From positions 3,727 to 67,726 of the forward strand of contig DALYJJ010000013.1 of assembly GCA_031969915.1 (NCBI GenBank): a stretch of DNA of 64,000 bases. Reading direction: 5' to 3'. The notes under the pieces are model-generated. The model searched no databases and was not told the DNA's origin. It saw only the letters and a program-made list of their open reading frames with translations. The DNA comes from DALYJJ01 sp031969915 (lineage in GTDB: Bacteria > Acidobacteriota > Terriglobia > Bryobacterales > Bryobacteraceae). The position numbers and the translations under genes were made by a program. This document shows positions 51,834 through 58,247 of the stretch, in pieces (the first letter of the stretch is position 1; each line of letters begins with the position of its first letter).

Positions 51834-53066
51834 ATGTCTCTCCGTCTGGCGGCGTTTTCCCTTTGTTCCGGCCTCCTGTTTCTGGTTGGTTGCGGTGACG
51901 AACCCGCGCCCGCGGCCCCCGTGGGAGAGGCCTACGTGGGCCCCATCCAGCTTGAGTTGAAGGCCGAACTGACGCCCAAGTCCCAAGTGGCCGCCGTCGC
52001 CAAACACGGTGAGCGCGTTGCTCTGGTGCAGCGCCGCCGCCGTTTCGCGCGCGTCCGCACCGGGGACGGGCGCGAAGGTTGGGTGGACGCCCGCAACCTG
52101 ATGCGGCCCGCTCAGATGGCGGAGTTGCGTGCCCTCTGGGCCAGCGCCGCGAAACTGCCTTCCATGGGATCGGCCACCGTCTGGAGTACCCTCAACGTGC
52201 ACACCGCGCCGAACCGCCTCGCACCCACCTTCGTTCGCATCCCGGAGAAAGGCACCGTGGACGTGGTGTGGGCGATGGTCGCGCCCCGCGCCGCCTATGA
52301 AGATCCCGGCATCGATCCACCGTCGAAGAAAGCCCCTCCTTCGCGCCCCAAAAAGAAGAAGAACGAGCCGAAGATCCCGCCGCCGCCGATGCCCCCCGCA
52401 CCCCCGCTTCCCTCCGAATGGGAGGCGCTCTCAAAGAACGTGCCGCCCGAAGGTCTGGAAAGCGCCCCGAGACCGGCCGCGCCCGGCGTGGCTATGGACG
52501 AGTGGTCGCTCGTGCGCTTGAGCGACGGCAAGGCCGGCTGGGCGCTCTCGCGTCCGCTCCAGTTGGCGGTCCCCGACGAAGTCGCGCAGTACGCCGAGGG
52601 CAAACGCATCACCTCGTACTTCCCCTTGTCCAGCGTCAGTGACGGCGGCGTCGAGAAGCATCACTATTTGTGGACTACCATCGGTTCCCGCAACGAATCG
52701 CATCACTTCGACAGCTTCCGCATTTTCGTCTACAACCCCCGCCGCCACCGCTACGAAACGGCCTACATTGAGCGCGGCGTCAAGGGCTACTTTCCGGTTC
52801 TGGTCACCCGCGACGGCGCCACTAAATTCTCCCTGCTCCTCGAAGACGCGAGTGGGAGTGTCGTGCGGAAGACCTATCGATTTCAAGGCTACCGGGTGCA
52901 GTTGACGGACAAGGCCGCGGCGGCCATCCCCGCCGTGATTCCCACCGGCGAACAGCTTGCTTCCCTGGGGTTCCCCGATGCGCCGCCCGAGCTCGCCCCG
53001 AAAAGCCTCTTCCAGCGCCTGGGCGACAGAGCCACGGCGTGGCGGAAGCGGATCTTCGGCCGCTGA
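51834..53066 (+). CDS. SH3-domain lipoprotein
   Basis: A 410-residue protein. ATG at 51834 gives a lipoprotein signal with lipobox LVGC near residue 20; a TTG five codons upstream is less likely. A first bacterial SH3-like domain (VAAVAKHGERVALVQRRRRF followed by GREGWVDARNL) covers about 45-90, a second begins near STLNVHTAPNRLAPTF and is split by a Pro/Lys-rich insert (about 165-200, KKKKNEPKIPPPPMPPAPP) before GKAGWALSRPLQL. The C-terminal half is a beta-rich domain (HHFDSFRIFVYNPRRHRYET). Likely membrane-anchored in the periplasm. Function is unknown. Confidence 0.78.
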   Translation: MSLRLAAFSLCSGLLFLVGCGDEPAPAAPVGEAYVGPIQLELKAELTPKSQVAAVAKHGERVALVQRRRRFARVRTGDGREGWVDARNLMRPAQMAELRALWASAAKLPSMGSATVWSTLNVHTAPNRLAPTFVRIPEKGTVDVVWAMVAPRAAYEDPGIDPPSKKAPPSRPKKKKNEPKIPPPPMPPAPPLPSEWEALSKNVPPEGLESAPRPAAPGVAMDEWSLVRLSDGKAGWALSRPLQLAVPDEVAQYAEGKRITSYFPLSSVSDGGVEKHHYLWTTIGSRNESHHFDSFRIFVYNPRRHRYETAYIERGVKGYFPVLVTRDGATKFSLLLEDASGSVVRKTYRFQGYRVQLTDKAAAAIPAVIPTGEQLASLGFPDAPPELAPKSLFQRLGDRATAWRKRIFGR

Positions 53067-53093
53067 ACACCGCCGGCCCCCTAAAACGCGAAC

Positions 53094-53121
53094 GGGGCGG
53101 AACCCTTGCGGGCCCCGCCCC
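53094..53121. terminator. Possible bidirectional terminator hairpin
   Basis: GGGGCGG (53094-53100) and CCGCCCC (53115-53121) can pair between two convergent genes. On the minus strand the stem is followed by GTTCGCGTTTT; there is no good T-run on the plus side. Confidence 0.45.
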
Positions 53122-53149
53122 CTCGTCTACCCTCCGAGCAGGGTGACGA

Positions 53150-53569
53150 TCACTCCGCCGCAATCAGCGGAATCATGGCGATCACCGGCGCGCCGCCTTC
53201 GTGCTTGATCCGGGCTCGCTCGCCCGAGATGAGCTGCCGGTTCGGGGTTCCGCCGGACAGGCCCACTTGCGAAAGCGCTTTCCGGCCATCGCTGAACGCG
53301 TAGAACTTGAGGCAAGCGCACGACTGGCGCGGCTCGTCGGTGAACTGTGCGACCATCGCCGCCACCTTCGGCAGTTCCGCGTTGCGGATGGTGATCCGCG
53401 CAGGTCCCGCCCCATAGTCAACCCGGACCTGGTACTCGCCCGCGGGCATCTGGCGCCCGTCCACGTCGAACGCGAAGGGGATGTTCGCCTTCAGCGTGGC
53501 GGCCGGTAATTGGCTGGCGCCCAGGAGCAGGCCCAGGGTCGCGGTCAACAGTGTGGTTGTGCGGTTCAT
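53150..53569 (-). CDS. Small secreted beta-rich protein, 139 aa
   Basis: Signal peptide (MNRTTTLLTATLGLLLGAS to QLPAA) followed by ANIPFAFDVDGRQMPAGEY, QVRVDYGAGPARITIRN, and a C-terminal part with LISGERARIKHEGGAPV. A strong GGAGG site on the minus strand lies nine bases before the ATG at 53569 and only three before ATG 53575, so the later start is chosen. The 'IPFxFxVxGxxxPAGEYxV' segment is common in acidobacterial secreted proteins of unknown role, and is similar in layout to the 44732-45046 protein. Two cysteines in SCACLKF may bind or pair. Confidence 0.78.
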   Translation of the reverse strand: MNRTTTLLTATLGLLLGASQLPAATLKANIPFAFDVDGRQMPAGEYQVRVDYGAGPARITIRNAELPKVAAMVAQFTDEPRQSCACLKFYAFSDGRKALSQVGLSGGTPNRQLISGERARIKHEGGAPVIAMIPLIAAE

Positions 53570-53867
53570 GTTCATCTTCCTCCCTCTCGTTTTTCGCTCT
53601 CTTCGGACGGCGGAAGTAAATGCACGACAGAGGCCGCGAGCTAAGTGGTTGATATCCCGTTCCGGCGCGACTGCGGGCAGAACCATACGGATAATCTCGT
53701 GAACCTTCCGGTTTGTTCCGGCACGGCCGGACCCACACCCGCCGCCGTTGCCCTCGGTTTGACACCCCCTCTCCCCGCGCCCTATACTGAAGTTTGCCGG
53801 GGCCCTCGCCCCGCCACTCTATTTGTGTGTGCGGTTCGGGTTGTTCGCCCGCCTGCCGAGGTAGAAG
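53570..53867. other. Intergenic region with rpmH promoter, 298 bases
   Basis: Separates the divergent secreted-protein gene from the rpmH cluster. It contains the rpmH promoter; no DnaA-box consensus, reading frame or repeat was found. Confidence 0.6.
53759..53788 (+). promoter_or_regulatory. Sigma-70 promoter of rpmH cluster
   Basis: Consensus TTGACA (53759-53764) and TATACT (53783-53788) are separated by 18 bases. Transcription would begin near 53795, leaving a leader of about 73 bases before rpmH. It is the clearest two-element promoter in the window. Confidence 0.85.
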
Positions 53868-54035
53868 ATGCCACAGCGTACATTTCAGCCAAACAATCGC
53901 AAACGGGCGAAGAAGCACGGGTTTCGCGCGCGGATGAAGAGCAAGGATGGCCGCGCGGTTCTGGCGCGCCGCCGCGCGAAAGGCCGCAAGAAGCTGTCCG
54001 TCAGCGACGAGAGAGCCGTCCGCCACGCCGCCTGA
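53868..54035 (+). CDS. rpmH: 50S ribosomal protein L34
   Basis: A 55-residue basic protein: MPQRTFQPNNRKRAKKHGFR, then ARMKSKDGRAVLARRRAKGR and KKLSVSDER. This is the full L34 pattern with a nine-residue C-terminal extension. GTAGAAG precedes the ATG. It is a structural protein of the large ribosomal subunit. The reading frame of rnpA starts inside it, overlapping its last 89 bases in another frame. Confidence 0.97.
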   Translation: MPQRTFQPNNRKRAKKHGFRARMKSKDGRAVLARRRAKGRKKLSVSDERAVRHAA

Positions 54036-54396
54036 GGTTGCACGCCCGTTCCCGAAAGAGCGGCGGATCCTTCGGTCCACGGAGTTTCGCAAGGTCTATG
54101 ACCAGGGTTGGCGGTTTTCGGGCCCCCTGTTTCTCGCCTTCTGCCTTCATGTCCCCGGCCTCGATGGACCCAAAGTCGGTTTTACCGCTCCCCGTGCACT
54201 CGGCCGGAGCGTGGTCCGAAATCGGATCAAGCGCCGGATGCGCGAAGCCGTCCGCCTGCATCTCTCTGAAGTGGGGACGGAATGGGAGATCGTAGTCAAT
54301 CCGCGTCGCTCTGCCCAGCAGGCGGACTTCTCCACTCTGGAGCGGGAAGTCCTGCGCCTCTTCGCCCGCTGCAACGCGTCGTCCTCGGCGCCCTGA
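53947..54396 (+). CDS. rnpA: Ribonuclease P protein component
   Basis: A protein subunit of RNase P, which matures tRNA 5' ends with the RNA subunit. The core begins at FPKERRILRSTEFRKVYDQG and contains the RNR motif in LGRSVVRNRIKRRMREAVR. No ATG, GTG or TTG occurs in frame between 53947 and the core, so the start is either this ATG, giving a 35-residue basic Ala/Arg-rich extension read from within rpmH, or a rare codon. The 3' end overlaps yidD. Length 149 residues against about 110-120 usual. Confidence 0.88.
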   Translation: MAARFWRAAARKAARSCPSATREPSATPPEVARPFPKERRILRSTEFRKVYDQGWRFSGPLFLAFCLHVPGLDGPKVGFTAPRALGRSVVRNRIKRRMREAVRLHLSEVGTEWEIVVNPRRSAQQADFSTLEREVLRLFARCNASSSAP

Positions 54397-54596
54397 GGTT
54401 CTACAAGCACGCGGTCTCCCCGCTGCTCCCTCCCGCCTGCCGGTTTCTTCCCACCTGTTCCGAATACATGGCGGAAGCCGTGGAGCGCCATGGCGCGGCG
54501 CGCGGTGTGTGGATGGGTCTGCGGCGGCTCGGCCGTTGTCATCCGTTTCATCGCGGCGGGTTCGATCCCGTGCCTGCGCCGTCCAAGAAAGCCTAA
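54282..54596 (+). CDS. yidD: Membrane protein insertion efficiency factor
   Basis: A small YidD protein that assists membrane-protein insertion by YidC. The core is RFYKHAVSPLLPPACRFLPT, CSEYMAEAVERHGAARG and RCHPFHRGGFDPVP, with the conserved cysteines. The only standard in-frame start is the ATG at 54282, which adds about 30 residues and overlaps rnpA by 115 bases; the core itself begins near 54366, so a rare start codon (for instance CTG 54369) is possible. It is four bases from yidC. Confidence 0.85.
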   Translation: MGDRSQSASLCPAGGLLHSGAGSPAPLRPLQRVVLGALRFYKHAVSPLLPPACRFLPTCSEYMAEAVERHGAARGVWMGLRRLGRCHPFHRGGFDPVPAPSKKA

Positions 54597-54599
54597 CTC

Positions 54600-56309
54600 A
54601 TGCCTGAATCGTCCGGCGGTTCGCCGAAGAAGCCCAAATTCGAACTCACCACGGAGATGCGCCTCCTGCTGGCCTTCATCCTCATGGGTGCGGTGCTGTT
54701 CCTGACGCCCTATCTCTTCAAACAGGCCGCGCCTCCGCCGGCCAAGAAGACGCCTTCCTCCTCCGCGCCCGCCAAGCCCTCCGCCCAGCCCGGCGGCGCC
54801 CCGGCCGTCGCGCCCGCTCAAGCCAAAGCCGCGCCCGTGCCCGGCGCCGTGGCCGCTGAGAAGGAAGAGCTCTTCACGATCGAGACCGCTCTCTTCAAGG
54901 TGGCCCTCTCCAACCGCGGCGCCGTGATCCGGAGTTGGGTCCTCAAGAACTACAAGGACCACGCCGGCAAGCCCGTCGATGTCGTGCAGTCCGCCGCCGC
55001 CCCCAGAGTCGGCTTCCCCCTCGCGCTGTGGTTCAAGGACCGCAAGCCCAGCGCGAATCTCGATCAGGCTCTCTACAAAGCCACCGTCGCCCCCGACGGC
55101 CTGTCCATCGCCTTCGAATACTCCGACGGCCGCGTGGCCGCCAGGAAATCTCTGCGCTTCACAAAGGCCACCTACCTTGCGCATGTGGAATCCCTGGTCA
55201 CCGAGAACGGTCAGCAGATTCCCCACCTGTTCGCCTGGCGCGGCGGCTTCGGCGACGCGAGCGTCCCCAAGGCGCACACCCTCCAGCACGTCATCTTCTT
55301 CGACACCGCAGCCAACAGCCTCACCGTGAACGATGCCAGCGTGGCCAAGGACGCCCCGGTCACCAACGGCGGCCAATACTCTTTCGCCGGTCTCGAAGAC
55401 GCTTACTTCGCCGCCGTCTTCCTTCCGGAAAGCAACCGGTACTTCGAAGTGCGCACCCTCAGCGATCCGCTGCCCCCCGCCGGGGGCGGTGGCGATGAGC
55501 CCCACGCCGGCGCGGCCATCGGCGGCGAAGGCGAGAATCGCTTCTCCCTCTTCGTCGGCCCCAAGGACCTCGACATCCTCCGCGCCGTCAACCCCCGGCT
55601 CGCCCAGGTAGTCGACTTCGGCTGGTTCGCCTTCCTCGCCAAGCCCCTCTTCCTCGCGCTCAACTGGACCAACGACAACCTCACGCGCAACTTCGGCTGG
55701 GCCATCATCCTGGTCACCGTCGCCATCAACTTCCTTCTGTTTCCTCTCAAGATTTCCAGTTTCCGCAGCATGAAGAAGATGTCCGCGCTGCAGCCCCAGA
55801 TCCAGGCCATCAATGAGAAGTACCGCGGCATCGGCATGCGCGATCCCAAGAAGGCCGACCAGAACCAGGAGATCATGGACCTCTACAAGAAGAACAGCGT
55901 GAACCCCGCGGGCGGCTGCCTCCCCATGCTCCTTCAGATCCCGTTCTTCTTCGCTTTCTACAAGGTGCTCACCGTCACCATCGAACTCCGCGGCGCGCCC
56001 TGGCTCTGGATCGCCGACCTCTCTCTGCCCGAAGCCCTCGCCATCCGCCCCCTGCCCATCCTGATGATCGTTACCCAGTTCATCCTTCAGAAGATGACCC
56101 CCGCCACCACCGCCGACCCCGCGCAGCAGCGCGTTATGCTGCTGATGCCGTTGATGTTCGGCTTCATGTTCTACGGGGTCTCCAGCGGCCTGGTGTTATA
56201 CTGGTTGACCGGCAACGTGATCGGCATCGTGCAGCAATGGTTCTTCAATCGCACGGCGGCAGTCACGGTGACCGCACCCCAGCCCGCGAAAACGAAGAAG
56301 CGAAAGTAA
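54600..56309 (+). CDS. yidC: Membrane protein insertase YidC
   Basis: A 569-residue Gram-negative-type insertase. First membrane helix at about 20-40 (MRLLLAFILMGAVLFLTPYLF), a Pro/Ala-rich linker, the periplasmic domain (about 90-340) and the conserved C-terminal part with five helices: GWAIILVTVAINFLLFPLK, PQIQAINEKYRG with MRDPKKADQNQEIMDLYKK, and NPAGGCLPMLLQIPFFFAFY. Positively charged C-terminal end (PAKTKKRK). It inserts inner-membrane proteins alone or with Sec. Sits in its usual place in the cluster. Confidence 0.96.
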   Translation: MPESSGGSPKKPKFELTTEMRLLLAFILMGAVLFLTPYLFKQAAPPPAKKTPSSSAPAKPSAQPGGAPAVAPAQAKAAPVPGAVAAEKEELFTIETALFKVALSNRGAVIRSWVLKNYKDHAGKPVDVVQSAAAPRVGFPLALWFKDRKPSANLDQALYKATVAPDGLSIAFEYSDGRVAARKSLRFTKATYLAHVESLVTENGQQIPHLFAWRGGFGDASVPKAHTLQHVIFFDTAANSLTVNDASVAKDAPVTNGGQYSFAGLEDAYFAAVFLPESNRYFEVRTLSDPLPPAGGGGDEPHAGAAIGGEGENRFSLFVGPKDLDILRAVNPRLAQVVDFGWFAFLAKPLFLALNWTNDNLTRNFGWAIILVTVAINFLLFPLKISSFRSMKKMSALQPQIQAINEKYRGIGMRDPKKADQNQEIMDLYKKNSVNPAGGCLPMLLQIPFFFAFYKVLTVTIELRGAPWLWIADLSLPEALAIRPLPILMIVTQFILQKMTPATTADPAQQRVMLLMPLMFGFMFYGVSSGLVLYWLTGNVIGIVQQWFFNRTAAVTVTAPQPAKTKKRK

Positions 56310-56313
56310 CGCC

Positions 56314-56886
56314 GTGGACGAGACCATCTACTCTGTCGAGAGCACCGGATCGAAGATCGATGCTTTTCTGAATACGGTCGTCAATCGAGGCCGCTTTAAG
56401 CTCTCCTGGGAGATCGCCCCCGGCAACGGGCTGCACGAGGATTTCGAAAACCCCGACATACTCGTCCGCTTCGGCGGGCACGACGTCGAGATCCTCCTCG
56501 CCAACAAAGCGGAGGTTCTCCTGGCCCTCGAGCAGTTGACCACTGAGGCGCTCCGCATTCCCACCGAGCACCACTCGCGCATTTGCTTCGACGCCAACGA
56601 TTACCGCATGATGCGCGTCGAGGAACTCCGCCTCAGCGCCATCACCGCCGCCGAGCGCGTGAAACAGACCCGCGTCCCGTTCAAGTTCAGCCCCATGAAC
56701 AGCCGGGAACGGCGCATCATCCACTTGTCCTTACGCAAGGAAACCGCCGTCCGCAGCGAAAGCGCCGGCCTCGGCCCGCAGCGCCAGGTGGTGATCTATC
56801 CCGCCGGCATGCCCACGCCCCCGCAAATGCCCTCGGCGCCGCCACAGCGCCCCGGCGGCCCGGGCGGGCGGGGACGCCGCCGCTAA
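56314..56886 (+). CDS. jag: Jag/KhpB-like KH-R3H RNA-binding protein
   Basis: A 190-residue protein beginning at GTG. A KH-II domain (about 40-90, ILVRFGGHDVEILLANKAEV, then LLALEQLTTEALRI) and an R3H domain (about 100-160, LRLSAITAAERVKQTRVPF and FKFSPMNSRERRIIHLSL) are visible; the Jag_N domain is reduced or absent. A Pro/Gly/Arg-rich tail ends RPGGPGGRGRRR. It is an RNA-binding protein of the yidC neighbourhood, as in many bacteria. The start is four bases after yidC. Confidence 0.9.
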   Translation: MDETIYSVESTGSKIDAFLNTVVNRGRFKLSWEIAPGNGLHEDFENPDILVRFGGHDVEILLANKAEVLLALEQLTTEALRIPTEHHSRICFDANDYRMMRVEELRLSAITAAERVKQTRVPFKFSPMNSRERRIIHLSLRKETAVRSESAGLGPQRQVVIYPAGMPTPPQMPSAPPQRPGGPGGRGRRR

Positions 56887-56898
56887 GCCGCGCCGCGT

Positions 56899-58224
56899 TT
56901 GCGCCTCCACGACACCATCGCCGCCATTTCCACCCCGCCCGGCAGGGGCGGCATCGGCATCGTTCGCCTCTCCGGACCCGACGCCCGCGCCGTCGCTGAA
57001 TCGATGCTCCGCTTCACGCCCGCGCCGCGCTGGGAGCCCTGGTCCGCGCAGTTCGCCACGCTCCTCGACGAGCGCGGCGAAATGCTCGATCAGGCCGTCG
57101 TGACCTTCTTCGCCGCCCCACGCTCCTACACCGCGGAGGACGTCGTCGAAATCACACTGCACGGCTCCCCCGTCGTCCTGCGGGCCTGCCTGGAGCGGGC
57201 CGTGGCGGCCGGCGCGCGCCTCGCCGAACCCGGTGAGTTCAGCCTGCGCGCCTACCTCAACGGCCGCATCGATCTGCCCCGCGCCGAGGCCGTGCGCGAT
57301 CTCATCGGCGCCACCACGCTCTTTCAGGCCCGCGTCGCCGCGCAGCAGATGGAGGGCTCGGTCTCACGCCGCCTGCGCCCCATCAAAGAGCGGTTGCTCG
57401 AGTTGATCGCTCTGCTCGAAGCCGGCATCGATTTCGCCGAAGACGACATCGCCATCGCTCCCTCCGCCGAAATCCTCGCCCGCATCGAGGCCGTGCAGCA
57501 GCCGATCGAGGCCCTCCTCGGCAGCTTCGCCTTCGGGAAACTGGTCCATGATGGCATCACCCTCGCCATCGCCGGCCGGCCCAACGTGGGCAAGAGCAGC
57601 CTGTTCAACCGGCTCCTCCAGCAGGACCGCGCCATCGTCACCGACCTCCCCGGCACCACCCGCGACACCGTTTCCGAAGTTGCCTCCCTCGGCGGCATCC
57701 CCGTGAAGTTCATCGACACCGCGGGGATCCGCGAGGGAACTGACCGGGTCGAGTCGCTCGGGATCGAGCGCTCCCACCAGGCCATCGCCGACGCCGACCT
57801 GACCCTGGTCGTGGTCGATCTCAGTCAGCCGCTCGGCGAAGAGGACCGTTCCCTCATCGAAAAGGCCAACGGCCTCGTGGTAGGCAACAAATCGGACTTG
57901 CCGCGCGTCGCGGAGATCGGCTGCGTGCCCGTCTCCGCGCTCACCGGAGAAGGCATCGCCGCACTGCGCGAGAGCATCCTCGCCACGCTCGCGCCGGGCG
58001 GCCGCGAATCCGGCTTCATCACCAGCGTGCGGCACGAACACCTGCTCCGCGAGTGCCGCGATGCGCTCCAGAACGCGCGCCGCGCGGTCACCTTCAACAT
58101 CCCGCATGAGATGCTGCTGCTCGATCTCTACGCCGCGCTGAACCCCATCGACGCGCTCACCGGCGCCACCACCGCGGACGACATTCTGAACCGCATCTTC
58201 TCCACCTTCTGCATCGGCAAGTAG
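56899..58224 (+). CDS. mnmE: tRNA modification GTPase MnmE
   Basis: A 441-residue GTPase that with MnmG forms cmnm5U/nm5U at tRNA wobble uridines. The N-terminal tetrahydrofolate domain starts LHDTIAAISTPPGRGGIGIV; the G domain has GRPNVGKSSLFN, TTRDTVSE, DTAGIREG and GNKSDL; the C-terminus is the conserved FCIGK with its essential cysteine. The start is TTG at 56899, 12 bases after jag. Last gene of the rpmH cluster. Confidence 0.96.
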   Translation: MRLHDTIAAISTPPGRGGIGIVRLSGPDARAVAESMLRFTPAPRWEPWSAQFATLLDERGEMLDQAVVTFFAAPRSYTAEDVVEITLHGSPVVLRACLERAVAAGARLAEPGEFSLRAYLNGRIDLPRAEAVRDLIGATTLFQARVAAQQMEGSVSRRLRPIKERLLELIALLEAGIDFAEDDIAIAPSAEILARIEAVQQPIEALLGSFAFGKLVHDGITLAIAGRPNVGKSSLFNRLLQQDRAIVTDLPGTTRDTVSEVASLGGIPVKFIDTAGIREGTDRVESLGIERSHQAIADADLTLVVVDLSQPLGEEDRSLIEKANGLVVGNKSDLPRVAEIGCVPVSALTGEGIAALRESILATLAPGGRESGFITSVRHEHLLRECRDALQNARRAVTFNIPHEMLLLDLYAALNPIDALTGATTADDILNRIFSTFCIGK

Positions 58225-58226
58225 CC

Positions 58227-58246
58227 GCGGGCGCGCGCCGGCCCGC
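58227..58246. terminator. Weak hairpin between mnmE and ppc
   Basis: GCGGGC (58227-58232) and GCCCGC (58241-58246) can pair across an eight-base loop in the 23-base gap between convergent genes. No T-run follows on either strand. Confidence 0.28.
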
Positions 58247-58247
58247 C

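Noticed and set aside
53570..53867. Chromosome origin upstream of rpmH
   Set aside because: No DnaA boxes, AT-rich unwinding element or dnaA gene; the space is explained by the promoter.
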